DNA of 64,000 bases from Alkalibacterium sp. (GCA_020832185.1 JAFIFE010000014.1:310001-374000); one strand, 5' to 3'; counted from the first letter of the stretch, positions 16,810-25,718 are shown. The notes: generated from the letters alone by a model not told the origin. Translations and numbers: made by a program.

Positions 16810-18627
16810 TTATCCTTCTATTGCATCTAATGCTTTTTCTAGTTCATCTACTCTCTCTTCAAACACTTTCATCGCTCTTACTAAATACTCTTTATCTGTC
16901 ATGTTGACTCCCGCTTTTTTCATGACCTCAATCGGATAGTCACTGCTGCCGGCTTTTAGATAAGTCAGGTATTTGTCCAGCGCACCGTCTTCGTTCTTCA
17001 ATAATTTATCAGCTAAAGCAGTTGCGGCACAGAATCCTGTAGAATACTGGTACACATAATAATTATAGTAGAAATGAGGAATACGAGCCCATTCATATTG
17101 AATGGCATCATCTTTCTCAACTGAGTCCCCATAATACTTCGAGTTAATATCTCTGTAGTTTTCACTTAAGAAGTCTGCTGTAAGCGGTGTTCCTTTTGCA
17201 GATTCTACATGCATGAAATGTTCAAATTCTGCAAACTGAGTTTGACGGAAAACGGTCCCTTTAAAGCCATCAAGGTAATGACTGAGAACATAAGCACGGG
17301 CCTTAGGGTCCTTAGTGGTTTCCAGCAAGTAATCTGTCAGTAAATTTTCATTCGTTGTTGAAGCAATTTCAGCAAGAAAGATTGAATAATTCCCATACAC
17401 ATAAGGTTGATTGTTTCGAGTGAAGTAGCTGTGCGCACTGTGTCCTAATTCGTGCACTAATGTATATAGGTGATTGAGTGAGTCGTGCCAGTTCAGCAGA
17501 ATATAAGGGTTGGTGTCATAAGCTCCTGAAGAATAAGCCCCACTGCGTTTCCCTTTGTTTTCCACGACATCGATCCAGCTATTATTGAATGCCTGATCCA
17601 ATACGTCCTTGTATTCATCGCCCAGGACACTCAGTCCCTCAAACGTTTTTTCTTTCGCTTCTTCGTACTTGTATTTCAGACTTGCTTCTCCAGTAATCGG
17701 AGTATAGAGATCGTACATGTGCAGGTCCTCTAGCTTCAGAACTTTCTTTCGCAGATCCATGTAACGGTGCAGCAGCGGCAAGTGTTCGTTAACCACTTTG
17801 ATCAATGTGTCATGTACTGCCTCCGGGATGTGATTATCCGCCAGTGCGCTTTCTCTCGCAGAAGAATAGTGATGAACTTTCGCCTGATAATTGTGATTCT
17901 TTACAGTAGCAGAAAGAGTGCTTGCGAATGTATTTTTAAAACTCGCATAGACCTCATACATTTTTTTGAACGCTTCTTCTCTTACACTTCGATCTGTACT
18001 TTCAAGTAATTCACCATACATTCCATGAGATAACTGCACAGTTTCTCCATTCTCACCTTTTACTTCCGGAAACTGTAAATCAGCATTATTTAATACGCTA
18101 AACGTCTGGCTTGAAGAATTAAGCACTTCACTGGCTCCTGCTAGTAACGCTTCCATTTCTGAAGTCAACACATGCGCTTTATTTGCTGTCATCTGCTCGA
18201 TGTAATGTTTGTATTTCGCTAGTTTGGTTTCTTTCTCAAAATAACTGCTTAATACATCCTCTGACAATTCGATTACTTCAGGCTCAAACCATGATGTGGC
18301 TTCCTGTGTTTGTGCAATCAGATATCTGGCTTTATCATTCATGGCCTGATACGTACTGTTAGCCGTATCCTGGTCATTCTTTAAATGTGCATAGACATAA
18401 ATAGAACTCACTTTTCTTGATAAGTCCAGCATCGATTCCAGTGCATTTAAGAACACATCTGCTCCATTGTTCAGCTTGCCTTTAAATGCTTTAATATCTG
18501 AGATTTTTTCTTGTGTCGATTTAAAATCGTCTTCCCACGATTCATCAGATTTATAAATGACTGATAAATCCCATGTTAATTCTTTTGATAGTTCTTCTCT
18601 TAAAGGTAATGTTTTGACCTCTGACAT
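16810..18627 (-). CDS. pepF: oligoendopeptidase F (M3B metallopeptidase)
   Basis: A 605-residue cytoplasmic zinc peptidase. The HExxH site is LVHELGHSAH near residue 390, and the downstream zinc glutamate is in AEIASTTNE. The N-terminal helical region and full length match PepF, which degrades oligopeptides of about 7-17 residues. The ATG at 18627 has AGGAGG 7 bases upstream; a TTG one codon earlier is not needed. Downstream of coiA, as in Bacillus and lactic acid bacteria. Confidence 0.95.
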   Translation of the reverse strand: MSEVKTLPLREELSKELTWDLSVIYKSDESWEDDFKSTQEKISDIKAFKGKLNNGADVFLNALESMLDLSRKVSSIYVYAHLKNDQDTANSTYQAMNDKARYLIAQTQEATSWFEPEVIELSEDVLSSYFEKETKLAKYKHYIEQMTANKAHVLTSEMEALLAGASEVLNSSSQTFSVLNNADLQFPEVKGENGETVQLSHGMYGELLESTDRSVREEAFKKMYEVYASFKNTFASTLSATVKNHNYQAKVHHYSSARESALADNHIPEAVHDTLIKVVNEHLPLLHRYMDLRKKVLKLEDLHMYDLYTPITGEASLKYKYEEAKEKTFEGLSVLGDEYKDVLDQAFNNSWIDVVENKGKRSGAYSSGAYDTNPYILLNWHDSLNHLYTLVHELGHSAHSYFTRNNQPYVYGNYSIFLAEIASTTNENLLTDYLLETTKDPKARAYVLSHYLDGFKGTVFRQTQFAEFEHFMHVESAKGTPLTADFLSENYRDINSKYYGDSVEKDDAIQYEWARIPHFYYNYYVYQYSTGFCAATALADKLLKNEDGALDKYLTYLKAGSSDYPIEVMKKAGVNMTDKEYLVRAMKVFEERVDELEKALDAIEG

Positions 18628-18714
18628 CAAACTTCCTCCTAATAATTTAAGAATAATTTAATGATAACATAATTTGAATTTGAAAAGAATAATCAATAAA
18701 TGAGAAATTGTCAT

Positions 18715-19812
18715 TTACCATTCTGACGTCTTACTAAAAAAGGAATGTGTCCTGTTAACACGCCATTTATAAGGGATTACTTGAAGCAGACATTTAGTCT
18801 GAACGAGTACTTGAATATATTCGTCAAACGGTTTTTCATAATAATTAGGAGTTATATTCGGACAACTATAGACCTTGACCTGTTCAGCTTGCATAAAGAA
18901 GTGGATCTGTTTACGCAGGAGTCTTTTAGTCACTACTTGTCCCTGACGTAAATGTTTCAGCCATAACAATACTCTCAGCTTCCACTCGAACGAAAGAGTT
19001 CTTATCATCCACTCACTCGTCAGAGAATAGTGGATATTATCAGGTACTGTCTTAAGACTTAATCGATTTTCGTATAACAATTGAAAGAACGGAGCATAAT
19101 ACTGATTTTTATAGCGCCTCATAGATTCTAATGTTGAAAGGTTTTTAATCCTCTTGTTTGTCTCAATAGCACTAGCCTTGAAATCTACACGTGCGTCTCT
19201 CAGTTTCTGTCCAGTTAAAACTCCGATCAACTGCTCTGAATCACAGACCCGTTGACAAGATGATTTGTCTGCGAATCTATAGTAACTTATTTGACTATGA
19301 TGAATATCGTAGTGACAAAAATATTCTTCATTATTGTCATCCTGGCTGACTAAGGCGCGTTGCAATGCCGTTAAATGGTCCGTGATGGCTAGTTTACTTC
19401 CAGCTATCCAAAGTACTTTGATCCCCACACTATGATACCCTCTTGTTCTAGCACAGACCTCTTCAATAGAAATTGGACTGCACTGAAATTCAACCGCTAT
19501 TCTAGCATTATTATGGGTAAAGAGAATATCTGCCCTTTGTCTGATTTCAGGTATGAAAACTTCTAAATTAACAGCTCCATTCAGATTTTCGATCTGCTTA
19601 AACAACTCCATCTTTCCTTTCAGATGCTCGAGTGACTCTCCTTCTGAGTAGGTAGAACATAAGCTGTTTTTACGATGGGAAAAATGAGCTATTTTAATCT
19701 GCCCTTTTTTCAGATAAACCCTATCTCGACAGGATGGACAATAATAGTCAGCCGCCCCTTGAGTTTCTTCGGCTATTACATACTTTGCCTCACGATCGAT
19801 TGCTACTAACAT
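18715..19812 (-). CDS. coiA: competence protein CoiA-like
   Basis: A 365-residue CoiA family protein. An N-terminal zinc-ribbon-like CPSC is followed by KIAHFSH, then a PD-(D/E)xK nuclease-like core with RADILF and AVEFQCS (acidic residues at about 111 and 125-127). CoiA promotes RecA-dependent recombination during transformation in pneumococcus. Length is usual. No ComX-type box (TACGAATA) is visible upstream, only the mecA terminator, so competence control is not shown here. A GGAG lies 7 bases before the ATG. Confidence 0.88.
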   Translation of the reverse strand: MLVAIDREAKYVIAEETQGAADYYCPSCRDRVYLKKGQIKIAHFSHRKNSLCSTYSEGESLEHLKGKMELFKQIENLNGAVNLEVFIPEIRQRADILFTHNNARIAVEFQCSPISIEEVCARTRGYHSVGIKVLWIAGSKLAITDHLTALQRALVSQDDNNEEYFCHYDIHHSQISYYRFADKSSCQRVCDSEQLIGVLTGQKLRDARVDFKASAIETNKRIKNLSTLESMRRYKNQYYAPFFQLLYENRLSLKTVPDNIHYSLTSEWMIRTLSFEWKLRVLLWLKHLRQGQVVTKRLLRKQIHFFMQAEQVKVYSCPNITPNYYEKPFDEYIQVLVQTKCLLQVIPYKWRVNRTHSFFSKTSEW

Positions 19813-19872
19813 GCGCTCAACTCCACTGATCAGCTTATATCTATATATTATCCTTTAACTAATTTTCTCATT

Positions 19873-19907
19873 AAAAAAAAGCCACAAAGATTTACTCTTT
19901 GTGGCTT
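19873..19907 (-). terminator. mecA terminator
   Basis: Perfect stem GCCACAAAGA / TCTTTGTGGC with a 5-base loop and T8 on the minus strand, between mecA and coiA. Confidence 0.88.
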
Positions 19908-19915
19908 CCCTATAC

Positions 19916-20563
19916 TTATTTAAAGTAAAAGCGTGTCAGTTCCAATGCATTTGTATTCATGATTTTCTTAGCATATTCATTAAGCACTTCCGAGGATATC
20001 GAGCTTTTTTCTCCATATTCCAACGCAATAGCTAATTCATCTTCGCTAGTCTTCTCATTCATTTCATCTACAAAAAATACTAGATGAAGATAGTAACTGT
20101 TATTATACGTGTAAAGGCTTGACGTTCCACTTTCTAAATAGAGTGACTTAGATAATTGAATCATCTGTTCAAAGCTTTTGAGGACTATAATCGCGTCTCG
20201 TGTTTCATTATCTTCTGTATCGTATTCTTCCACTTCATCTATCAAGTCTTCCACTGTCTGATTCGTAGAGTCTTCTAAAGGTTGTTGACCTAAACCATCT
20301 ATCTGATTTAACTCTTCTTTAAAATTGGCGCCTTTACTGATGAATAATTCTAATCCATTGTTATTAGGCATGACTTGAAAAGTGACTGCTTCTGATTCTT
20401 GAAATTCTTCATCAATATCAACTTCTTCTAATATACTATAAAAGAATTTTTCGATTTGCTTTTGGTTCCCCAGCAAATCTAAGAATGTGATCCCTCTTTC
20501 TTCAAGGTCAGTGTTTTCGATTATCACTCGAATAGTATCTTCATTGATATGTTCAATTTCCAT
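19916..20563 (-). CDS. mecA: adaptor protein MecA
   Basis: A 215-residue Clp adaptor, which in Bacillus targets ComK and other proteins to ClpC/ClpP. It begins MEIEHINEDTIRV, the conserved N-terminal substrate-binding domain, followed by an acidic linker (about 95-125) and a C-terminal domain that contacts the Clp ATPase (AIIVLKSFEQMIQLS region). I start at ATG 20563 with GAGGTG upstream, not at the GTG five codons earlier. It has its own promoter and terminator and sits between spx and coiA. Confidence 0.94.
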   Translation of the reverse strand: MEIEHINEDTIRVIIENTDLEERGITFLDLLGNQKQIEKFFYSILEEVDIDEEFQESEAVTFQVMPNNNGLELFISKGANFKEELNQIDGLGQQPLEDSTNQTVEDLIDEVEEYDTEDNETRDAIIVLKSFEQMIQLSKSLYLESGTSSLYTYNNSYYLHLVFFVDEMNEKTSEDELAIALEYGEKSSISSEVLNEYAKKIMNTNALELTRFYFK

Positions 20564-20663
20564 TATCCCGCACCTCACAATTCTACAGAGTATTTAAACT
20601 CCATTTGGGATGGTTAAATTCTGTTATAAACAAAAATAGTCCAGTTAGACTGCACTATAGGTT

Positions 20664-20692
20664 ATTATACAAAAGCTGGCTTCTAAATACAA
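20664..20692 (-). promoter_or_regulatory. mecA promoter
   Basis: TTGTAT, 17 bases, TATAAT on the minus strand, ending about 100 bases before the mecA ATG. Confidence 0.75.
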
Positions 20693-20732
20693 GCTATGTC
20701 TCTAATAATTGTAACCTTACAGTGAAAAGTTT

Positions 20733-20764
20733 AAAAAGAACCGACAAAGCTGTCGATTCTTTTT
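20733..20764 (-). terminator. spx terminator
   Basis: Hairpin AAAAAGAA-CGACA / TGTCG-TTCTTTTT with a 4-base loop, 31 bases after the spx stop, followed by T5 on the minus strand. Confidence 0.78.
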
Positions 20765-20795
20765 ATGACATCTATGATTAATTGAGTTCTGGTGA

Positions 20796-21203
20796 TTATA
20801 CTTGAGAAAGGGCAACCAGTTTCTGCGCTTTTTCTAATTCCATCGCTCTGATTTCTCTCGGCACAAATTGTCTGATTTCATCTTCGTTATAGCCGATCTG
20901 CAAACGTCTGTCATCTAAGATGATTGGTCTTCTAATCAGTGTGGGATTATTTTGAATGATCTCAAATAATTCTTTCATTGATAAATCATCTAAATCAAGA
21001 TTCAGCTCTTTAAATACTTTGGAACGTTTAGAGATAATATCTTCTGTCCCATCTTCAGTCAATCTCATAATTGCTTTAATTTCATTAATTTCCAGAGGCT
21101 CATGTGCCATGTTTTTCTCATTATAAGGGATCTCGTATTCCTCTAACCATGCTTTTGCTTTTCTGCAAGATGTACAGCTGGGTGTTGTAAATAATGTGAC
21201 CAT
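20796..21203 (-). CDS. spx: transcriptional regulator Spx
   Basis: A 135-residue ArsC-family regulator that binds the RNA polymerase alpha C-terminal domain and switches on thiol-stress genes. The redox CxxC is Cys10-Thr-Ser-Cys13, and [21 protein letters not shown] near residues 91-111 contains the conserved arginine that senses the disulfide. It is close to spxH and mecA. A well-formed promoter precedes it. The family has paralogs (SpxA1/SpxA2, MgsR); which one this is cannot be told. Confidence 0.94.
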   Translation of the reverse strand: MVTLFTTPSCTSCRKAKAWLEEYEIPYNEKNMAHEPLEINEIKAIMRLTEDGTEDIISKRSKVFKELNLDLDDLSMKELFEIIQNNPTLIRRPIILDDRRLQIGYNEDEIRQFVPREIRAMELEKAQKLVALSQV

Positions 21204-21269
21204 TATGTATTTCTCCCTTCGATTATGTTAGTGATTAATACTTTATTTCTGCAATTGATTACAATTAAT

Positions 21270-21298
21270 ACTATATAGGAATTGTGAACGATTGTAAA
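21270..21298 (-). promoter_or_regulatory. spx promoter
   Basis: TTTACA, 17 bases, TATAGT on the minus strand, about 70 bases before the spx ATG. Confidence 0.75.
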
Positions 21299-21303
21299 CC
21301 CTT

Positions 21304-21321
21304 TTTGACATATATTTGACT
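21304..21321. promoter_or_regulatory. TTTGACA/TTTGACT direct repeat between divergent promoters
   Basis: TTTGACA-TATA-TTTGACT, with an 11-base period (one helical turn), lies just upstream of the spx -35 and overlaps the -35 of the opposite-facing promoter. It resembles a CtsR box but has a spacer one base too long. Confidence 0.4.
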
Positions 21322-21345
21322 GAAATTTGGATTTTTATATATAAT
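21316..21345 (+). promoter_or_regulatory. plus-strand promoter divergent from spx
   Basis: TTGACT, 18 bases, TATAAT on the plus strand with no protein gene downstream on that strand for several kb. Confidence 0.6.
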
Positions 21346-21351
21346 AATATT

Positions 21352-21483
21352 AAGAACGTTGATTTTAAGGGTTTTTCAATCTATAGTTTCCCCATCTTTT
21401 TTATCTAGATTATAATCAATATAATCTAGAATTACATACAAAAGACCCGGCTTCAGCAGAACTGCTGATACCGGGTCTTTTGT
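21352..21483 (+). ncRNA. candidate small RNA between spx and lplA
   Basis: Predicted from sequence only. A promoter (21316-21345) is followed by about 130 bases with no credible ORF, a perfect 11-bp hairpin (21404-21414 with 21420-21430, 5-base loop), then a long GC-rich hairpin at 21438-21483 with TTTT on its plus-strand side. I see no match to a known family. The last hairpin may instead serve only lplA. Confidence 0.4.
21438..21483. terminator. terminator of lplA, symmetric
   Basis: Stem ACAAAAGACCCGG / CCGGGTCTTTTGT, continued by TCAGCAG / CTGCTGA. It lies 17 bases after the lplA stop and could also stop plus-strand transcription. Confidence 0.85.
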
Positions 21484-21499
21484 TTATTGGCTTTGTTTC

Positions 21500-22519
21500 T
21501 TAATAGAGCAAGTCTAACAGTTCACTTACTTCGACATGACCGAAATATTTTGTTGTATCAATTTGTTCGAAAGCATCTGCAAGTGCTTCTTTGGTATAAG
21601 GAATACCTTGAAGCGCGTCTTCAACATCTTTGATTTCACCCATTCCGAAAAAGTCTCCATAGATGCGGATATCCTCAATGATTCCTTTTCTGACATTCAT
21701 TTTTACTTCTACTGTCCCTACAGACAAACGCTCACTTCTCTCCATATCAAATGCAGGAGATTTTCCATAATTCCATTCCCAGTTAGCTGTAAACTGCTCG
21801 GCAAATTCTTCAATTTTTACCCAGTCTTCTGCAGTCAACTTGTACTCTTTGATCGTTTCTGTTGTATCTGTATTAAAGATATATAACAGAAGTTTATCTC
21901 TAAAATCTTTTGCATTCATGTACTGATAGGAATCATTCAGATAGGGTTTTATATTTGTCACTCTGCTTCTAATGGATTTTATCCCTTTAGATTCTAACTT
22001 GTGTTTCTTTGGCTTTAACGCTCTAACGACTGCCTCAATTTCTGAATCGAACATGAGTGTCCCGTGAGCTGTCAGCCGGTTATTTTTAGCGTACATTGCG
22101 TTTCCAGAAAACTTCTTCCCATCGATGACTAAATCGTTCCGTCCTCGCAGCTCTGCCCCTTCTACACCCATCTGGTGCAATGCATCTATCACTGGAGAGG
22201 TGAATTTTTTAAAATCTCTAAAAGAATTCCCGTTATCTTTAGTAAGGAAACAGAAGTTGAGTACACCCATATCATGATACACAGCTCCTCCTCCAGAAAA
22301 TCGACGAACAACAGTGATTCCATTTTCTTCCACATAGGATGTGTTCACTTCTTCATAGGTATTCTGGTTTCGGCCTACAATAATCGAGTGCTCATTTATA
22401 TAAAATAATAGGATTGGTTCATCCAGCTCCACCTCGTTTAACAGGTAATACTCAATAGCTAAATTGATTCTTGGATCGTGTATTTCTTTGCCGTCTCTCT
22501 GGTTTTTTACATAATACAT
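21500..22519 (-). CDS. lplA: lipoate-protein ligase (LplA/LplJ)
   Basis: A 339-residue ligase that attaches free lipoate to E2 or GcvH subunits. The signature RRFSGGGAVYHD (about residues 73-84) and GKKFSGNAMYAKNNR (about 134-148) with a catalytic lysine are present, and the C-terminal accessory domain is complete. It follows the metallo-hydrolase gene by 13 bases, the same pairing as yhfI-lplJ in Bacillus. Lipoate appears to be salvaged; no lipA/lipB is seen nearby. Confidence 0.94.
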   Translation of the reverse strand: MYYVKNQRDGKEIHDPRINLAIEYYLLNEVELDEPILLFYINEHSIIVGRNQNTYEEVNTSYVEENGITVVRRFSGGGAVYHDMGVLNFCFLTKDNGNSFRDFKKFTSPVIDALHQMGVEGAELRGRNDLVIDGKKFSGNAMYAKNNRLTAHGTLMFDSEIEAVVRALKPKKHKLESKGIKSIRSRVTNIKPYLNDSYQYMNAKDFRDKLLLYIFNTDTTETIKEYKLTAEDWVKIEEFAEQFTANWEWNYGKSPAFDMERSERLSVGTVEVKMNVRKGIIEDIRIYGDFFGMGEIKDVEDALQGIPYTKEALADAFEQIDTTKYFGHVEVSELLDLLY

Positions 22520-22532
22520 AGTCGCTTGCTCC

Positions 22533-23276
22533 TTAAATAGTATAGTGTGTGTCTTTTTGTGCTAATAAAACTTCTGAATCGGGTGCTTCTTCTTGTGCCT
22601 GTGAGACCAGGTCCTGTAACTGTCCTTCCTGTGGTAAGTGAGTCAGAATCAATTTACTCACTCCTGCCTTTTTTGCAATCAAACCACATTCTTTGGCAGT
22701 CATATGCACTCTGTGATTCTCCATGTCTTTATAAAAATTACTGTCAGCCAATAAGCAGTCTGCTGAATCAGTAAAGGGTATAAAGTCTTCTATAAAGCCA
22801 GAATCAGCAGTGAAAACGAGGACTTTACCAGTGGGTCTCTCAATAATTTTCAATGCAAAGCATGGAACGGGGTGAAGAGTTTTCATATGATAAATATCGA
22901 AAGGACCAATTGTCATTTTTTTCTCGTGATTGTAGGGTATCCCCTCACTTACATTTTCTAAAGTCATCTGCTTAAAATGATCCATATCTTCATCATGACA
23001 ATAAATCGGAAGGATAGGCGCGCGATTCCCATGGCTGTCCTTTTTCAATAAACGTGTAAATTGAAGCACACCTAAATCAGAAATGTGATCATGGTGATAA
23101 TGAGAAAGCAAAACGGCATCCAACTTAAGGGGGTCTAAGTATTTTTCCATCGTCAGCAGACTGTAGCTCCCTGCATCGATCAGCAAGTGAAAAGCATCAG
23201 ATTCAAGTAAATACGAGCTGGTACCGGTATTATTCGTTGGGTAGCCACCATAACATCCCAATACTGTTAGCTTCAT
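22533..23276 (-). CDS. metallo-beta-lactamase fold hydrolase (YhfI-like, RNase Z-like)
   Basis: A 247-residue MBL-fold protein. The zinc motif SHYHHDHISDLG (about residues 58-69) is followed by a histidine in the M.T.HPVPC segment (about 122-129), an aspartate in FTADSG and a final histidine in LILTHLP. It groups with YhfI, sometimes annotated as RNase Z-like; its substrate is unknown. AAAGGAGAG precedes the ATG, and lplA follows in the same orientation, so they are likely one transcript. Confidence 0.86.
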   Translation of the reverse strand: MKLTVLGCYGGYPTNNTGTSSYLLESDAFHLLIDAGSYSLLTMEKYLDPLKLDAVLLSHYHHDHISDLGVLQFTRLLKKDSHGNRAPILPIYCHDEDMDHFKQMTLENVSEGIPYNHEKKMTIGPFDIYHMKTLHPVPCFALKIIERPTGKVLVFTADSGFIEDFIPFTDSADCLLADSNFYKDMENHRVHMTAKECGLIAKKAGVSKLILTHLPQEGQLQDLVSQAQEEAPDSEVLLAQKDTHYTI

Positions 23277-23325
23277 TTTCCAGTCTCTCCTTTATATAGT
23301 AGTACCTATAGGATACTTTATATAT

Positions 23326-23374
23326 AAAAAAAAACAACCAAAGCAGCGTCTTTAGCTGAAGAATTGGTTGTTTT
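23326..23374 (-). terminator. hemY terminator
   Basis: Stem AAAACAACCAA / TTGGTTGTTTT (11 bp) with an inner CAGC/GCTG pair, followed by T9 on the minus strand, 34 bases after the hemY stop. Confidence 0.85.
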
Positions 23375-23408
23375 GCTAATGAAAGAGTCTGAATTTTGAA
23401 GAAAAAAA

Positions 23409-24806
23409 CTATTTTGTATTTTCCAGATAATCTAATACTGCCTCTGAAGCTGTATTGGCCTGACTGATACAATTGTTGACGCCAAACCCATTCATCCCAT
23501 TGCCAATAAGATACATACCGGGATACTTTTCGTCTAGAAATTCATTTAGATTTTTTGTTTTTTCTTCGTGACTCACAGTAAACTGCGGAATCGCATTGGG
23601 CCATCTCTTAATGATTCTGTAATTAGGTTGTTCATTGATCGAGAGCATTTTATTCAAATCTTTGAGGATGGCTTCCTCAATTTGTTTATTGCTCAAAGAC
23701 ATCATAATACTATCCGAGCTTCTGCCAAAATAAATGCCCAGCAGTTCTTCGTCCTTATCTGCGTAGTGATCCCATTTTTTATTCAACCAGACAATACTCT
23801 GAATATAGGAATTGTTTCTTCTAACAGATAAGACCCCATTCCCCTGAGGTTTCTTTTTAATTGAGCCTTTAGGGAAACTGAAGAGAACAAATCCAATTGA
23901 CCCCATTTTAATGTCTTTAAAATAGTCACTTAAGTGAATGTCAGAGAATATCTGATTGTAAGCACCTGAATCTGTAGCAACGATCAGACTGTGTACTCTC
24001 AGTTGTTCTTTCTTATTGATATCAATGATATAAGTGTTATTGATACTCTTCTTTATATCTGTCACTTTTTTTGAATAGCGTATAGATGTCTCTACTTTTT
24101 CAGTCAAGGTTTTTGTTAACGTTTCAAGGCCTTGATTGAACGTGATATAATTCCCATCCCCATCTTTTAATTCTGGATGGGCTTCAAGTGCTTTGGTCAA
24201 GGTCCCGTGCTCTTTTTCAAGTGCAACTACCGGTTCATTTAATCCTTTGATCCCGATTTCATCAATATCACTTGAATAAATTTTAGAGAAGAATGGTTCA
24301 GCCACATATTCTGCGACTTCCTCGCCCACACGCTGCGAAAAGTATTTCTTGGTAGTGACTTCGGACGTTTCATCTGACCTTGAGAAATATGTATCTTTCA
24401 AAAAAGACAGTTTGCCTTGGAATGATACTAAATCAAATTTCCAGATGTCTGTTCGTTTAACTGGAATGCCTTTGTAAGTGTCACAGTCCAGGTGATACAA
24501 TTTATTGAATGCAAAAATATCAGGTTTCCCATTTTTACTGTGCTCGAGCTGATCCAGCAGATTTAATTCTTCAATCAGTTCAACTGCTTCGGGTTGCCGT
24601 GTATCGATAGACTCTGCACCCAAGTCAATATACTGATCACCGAACTTCATAGTGTAAAGTTTCCCACCTGAACGGATTGAAGACTCTAAAACTATGACTT
24701 CATATGGAAGATTTTCTTTTTCTATCTGCTGCCTTAATCGATAAGCTGCAGTTAAACCGGTGATCCCACTACCTATAATAGCAATTCGTTTTCTAGCCTT
24801 CTCCAT
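23409..24806 (-). CDS. hemY: coproporphyrinogen/protoporphyrinogen oxidase HemY-like
   Basis: A 465-residue FAD-dependent oxidase of the Bacillus HemY (CgoX) type. It begins with the dinucleotide motif IAIIGSGITGLTAA (residues 8-21), then GGKLYTMKFGDQYIDLGAES near 47-66, and ends with the FAD-closing YLIGNGMNGFGVNNCI. In Firmicutes HemY oxidises coproporphyrinogen III to coproporphyrin III. No hemE, hemH or hemQ gene is adjacent. Monocistronic, with its own extended -10 promoter and terminator. Length is normal and the frame intact. Confidence 0.86.
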   Translation of the reverse strand: MEKARKRIAIIGSGITGLTAAYRLRQQIEKENLPYEVIVLESSIRSGGKLYTMKFGDQYIDLGAESIDTRQPEAVELIEELNLLDQLEHSKNGKPDIFAFNKLYHLDCDTYKGIPVKRTDIWKFDLVSFQGKLSFLKDTYFSRSDETSEVTTKKYFSQRVGEEVAEYVAEPFFSKIYSSDIDEIGIKGLNEPVVALEKEHGTLTKALEAHPELKDGDGNYITFNQGLETLTKTLTEKVETSIRYSKKVTDIKKSINNTYIIDINKKEQLRVHSLIVATDSGAYNQIFSDIHLSDYFKDIKMGSIGFVLFSFPKGSIKKKPQGNGVLSVRRNNSYIQSIVWLNKKWDHYADKDEELLGIYFGRSSDSIMMSLSNKQIEEAILKDLNKMLSINEQPNYRIIKRWPNAIPQFTVSHEEKTKNLNEFLDEKYPGMYLIGNGMNGFGVNNCISQANTASEAVLDYLENTK

Positions 24807-24945
24807 TCATAACACCTCTCATCTACACTTAATGTGAATCGGTATAAAACCCTTTAATAACCAAATATAACTCGACTGCGGTCAGTATATCGTTTATTTC
24901 TTGTCTGTTTTTCGCCGCATGGTTAAATTTAGGAATATCTTATAT

Positions 24946-24954
24946 ATTATACCA
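24946..24954 (-). promoter_or_regulatory. hemY extended -10 promoter
   Basis: TGG-TATAAT on the minus strand, about 140 bases before the hemY ATG. The rest of the 24807-25054 gap holds the rplT terminator and otherwise AT-rich sequence with no feature I recognise. Confidence 0.55.
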
Positions 24955-24995
24955 CGAAGTATCAATAAATGAAGCTTATATTTTGTCCATATTGT

Positions 24996-25047
24996 TAAAA
25001 ATACAAAAACCTTATAACTAACAGTTATAAACTGCTCGTTATAAGGT
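24996..25047 (-). terminator. terminator of the infC-rpmI-rplT operon
   Basis: Stem ACCTTATAAC / GTTATAAGGT with an inner CAGTT/AACTG pair, followed by TTTTTGTATTTTT on the minus strand. Confidence 0.8.
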
Positions 25048-25054
25048 CATCTAA

Positions 25055-25414
25055 TTAATTATTTAATGCGTCTTTAGCTTTATCAGTTAGTGCAGTAAAT
25101 GCATCTGCATCATGTACAGCTAAATCAGCTAACATTTTACGGTTCATATCGATTCCAGCAAGTTTCAATCCGTGCATGAATTTTGAGTAGCTTAACCCAT
25201 TCATACGAGATGCAGCGTTGATACGTGCAATCCATAGTTTACGGAAGTTACGTTTGTTTTGCTTACGGTCTCTATATGCGTACATATATGATTTCATTAC
25301 TTGTTGTTTTGCAACTTTGAACAAGCGATGTTTTGCACCATAATATCCTTTAGCTAATTTTAAAACGCGATTACGGCGTCTGCGAGTGACGACTCCACCT
25401 TTTACTCGTGCCAT
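25055..25414 (-). CDS. rplT: 50S ribosomal protein L20
   Basis: A 119-residue L20 with the basic N-terminal extension ([26 protein letters not shown]) that threads into 23S rRNA, and the globular C-terminal domain that is also the regulator binding the operon leader. Last gene of infC-rpmI-rplT; AAGGAGG precedes the ATG. Confidence 0.98.
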   Translation of the reverse strand: MARVKGGVVTRRRRNRVLKLAKGYYGAKHRLFKVAKQQVMKSYMYAYRDRKQNKRNFRKLWIARINAASRMNGLSYSKFMHGLKLAGIDMNRKMLADLAVHDADAFTALTDKAKDALNN

Positions 25415-25451
25415 TGTTTTTCCTCCTTCAATACAATCCTAAACTCTAATA

Positions 25452-25652
25452 TTATTTCATTTTTGCAAGTTGTTGTTTGATGCGTTTGTAGTCAGCTTTA
25501 GAAACCAGTGTAGATTTACGCAATTTACGTTTTTGTTTTTGAGTTTTATTCGCAAACATGTGGCTACGTTTTGCATGACTTCTCTTTAATTTACCTGAAC
25601 CTGTTTTTTTGAATCTTTTTGCTGATCCTTTATGCGTTTTTTGCTTAGGCAT
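25452..25652 (-). CDS. rpmI: 50S ribosomal protein L35
   Basis: A 66-residue L35 ([20 protein letters not shown] at the N-terminus), very basic. The start at 25652 follows GGAGG by 8 bases; an ORF five codons longer overlaps that ribosome site. Middle gene of the operon. Confidence 0.97.
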   Translation of the reverse strand: MPKQKTHKGSAKRFKKTGSGKLKRSHAKRSHMFANKTQKQKRKLRKSTLVSKADYKRIKQQLAKMK

Positions 25653-25718
25653 ATTGATTTCCTCCAATACTCTTCTATTTATTGATTAGAAAACAAACTA
25701 AGAATAATTTGTTTTCTG

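Noticed and set aside
19813-19872. ComX-type competence promoter before coiA
   Set aside because: No TACGAATA-like box could be found; only an AT-rich stretch after the mecA terminator.
21304-21321. CtsR box upstream of spx
   Set aside because: Half-sites fit, but the spacer is 4 rather than 3 bases; kept only as an unassigned repeat.
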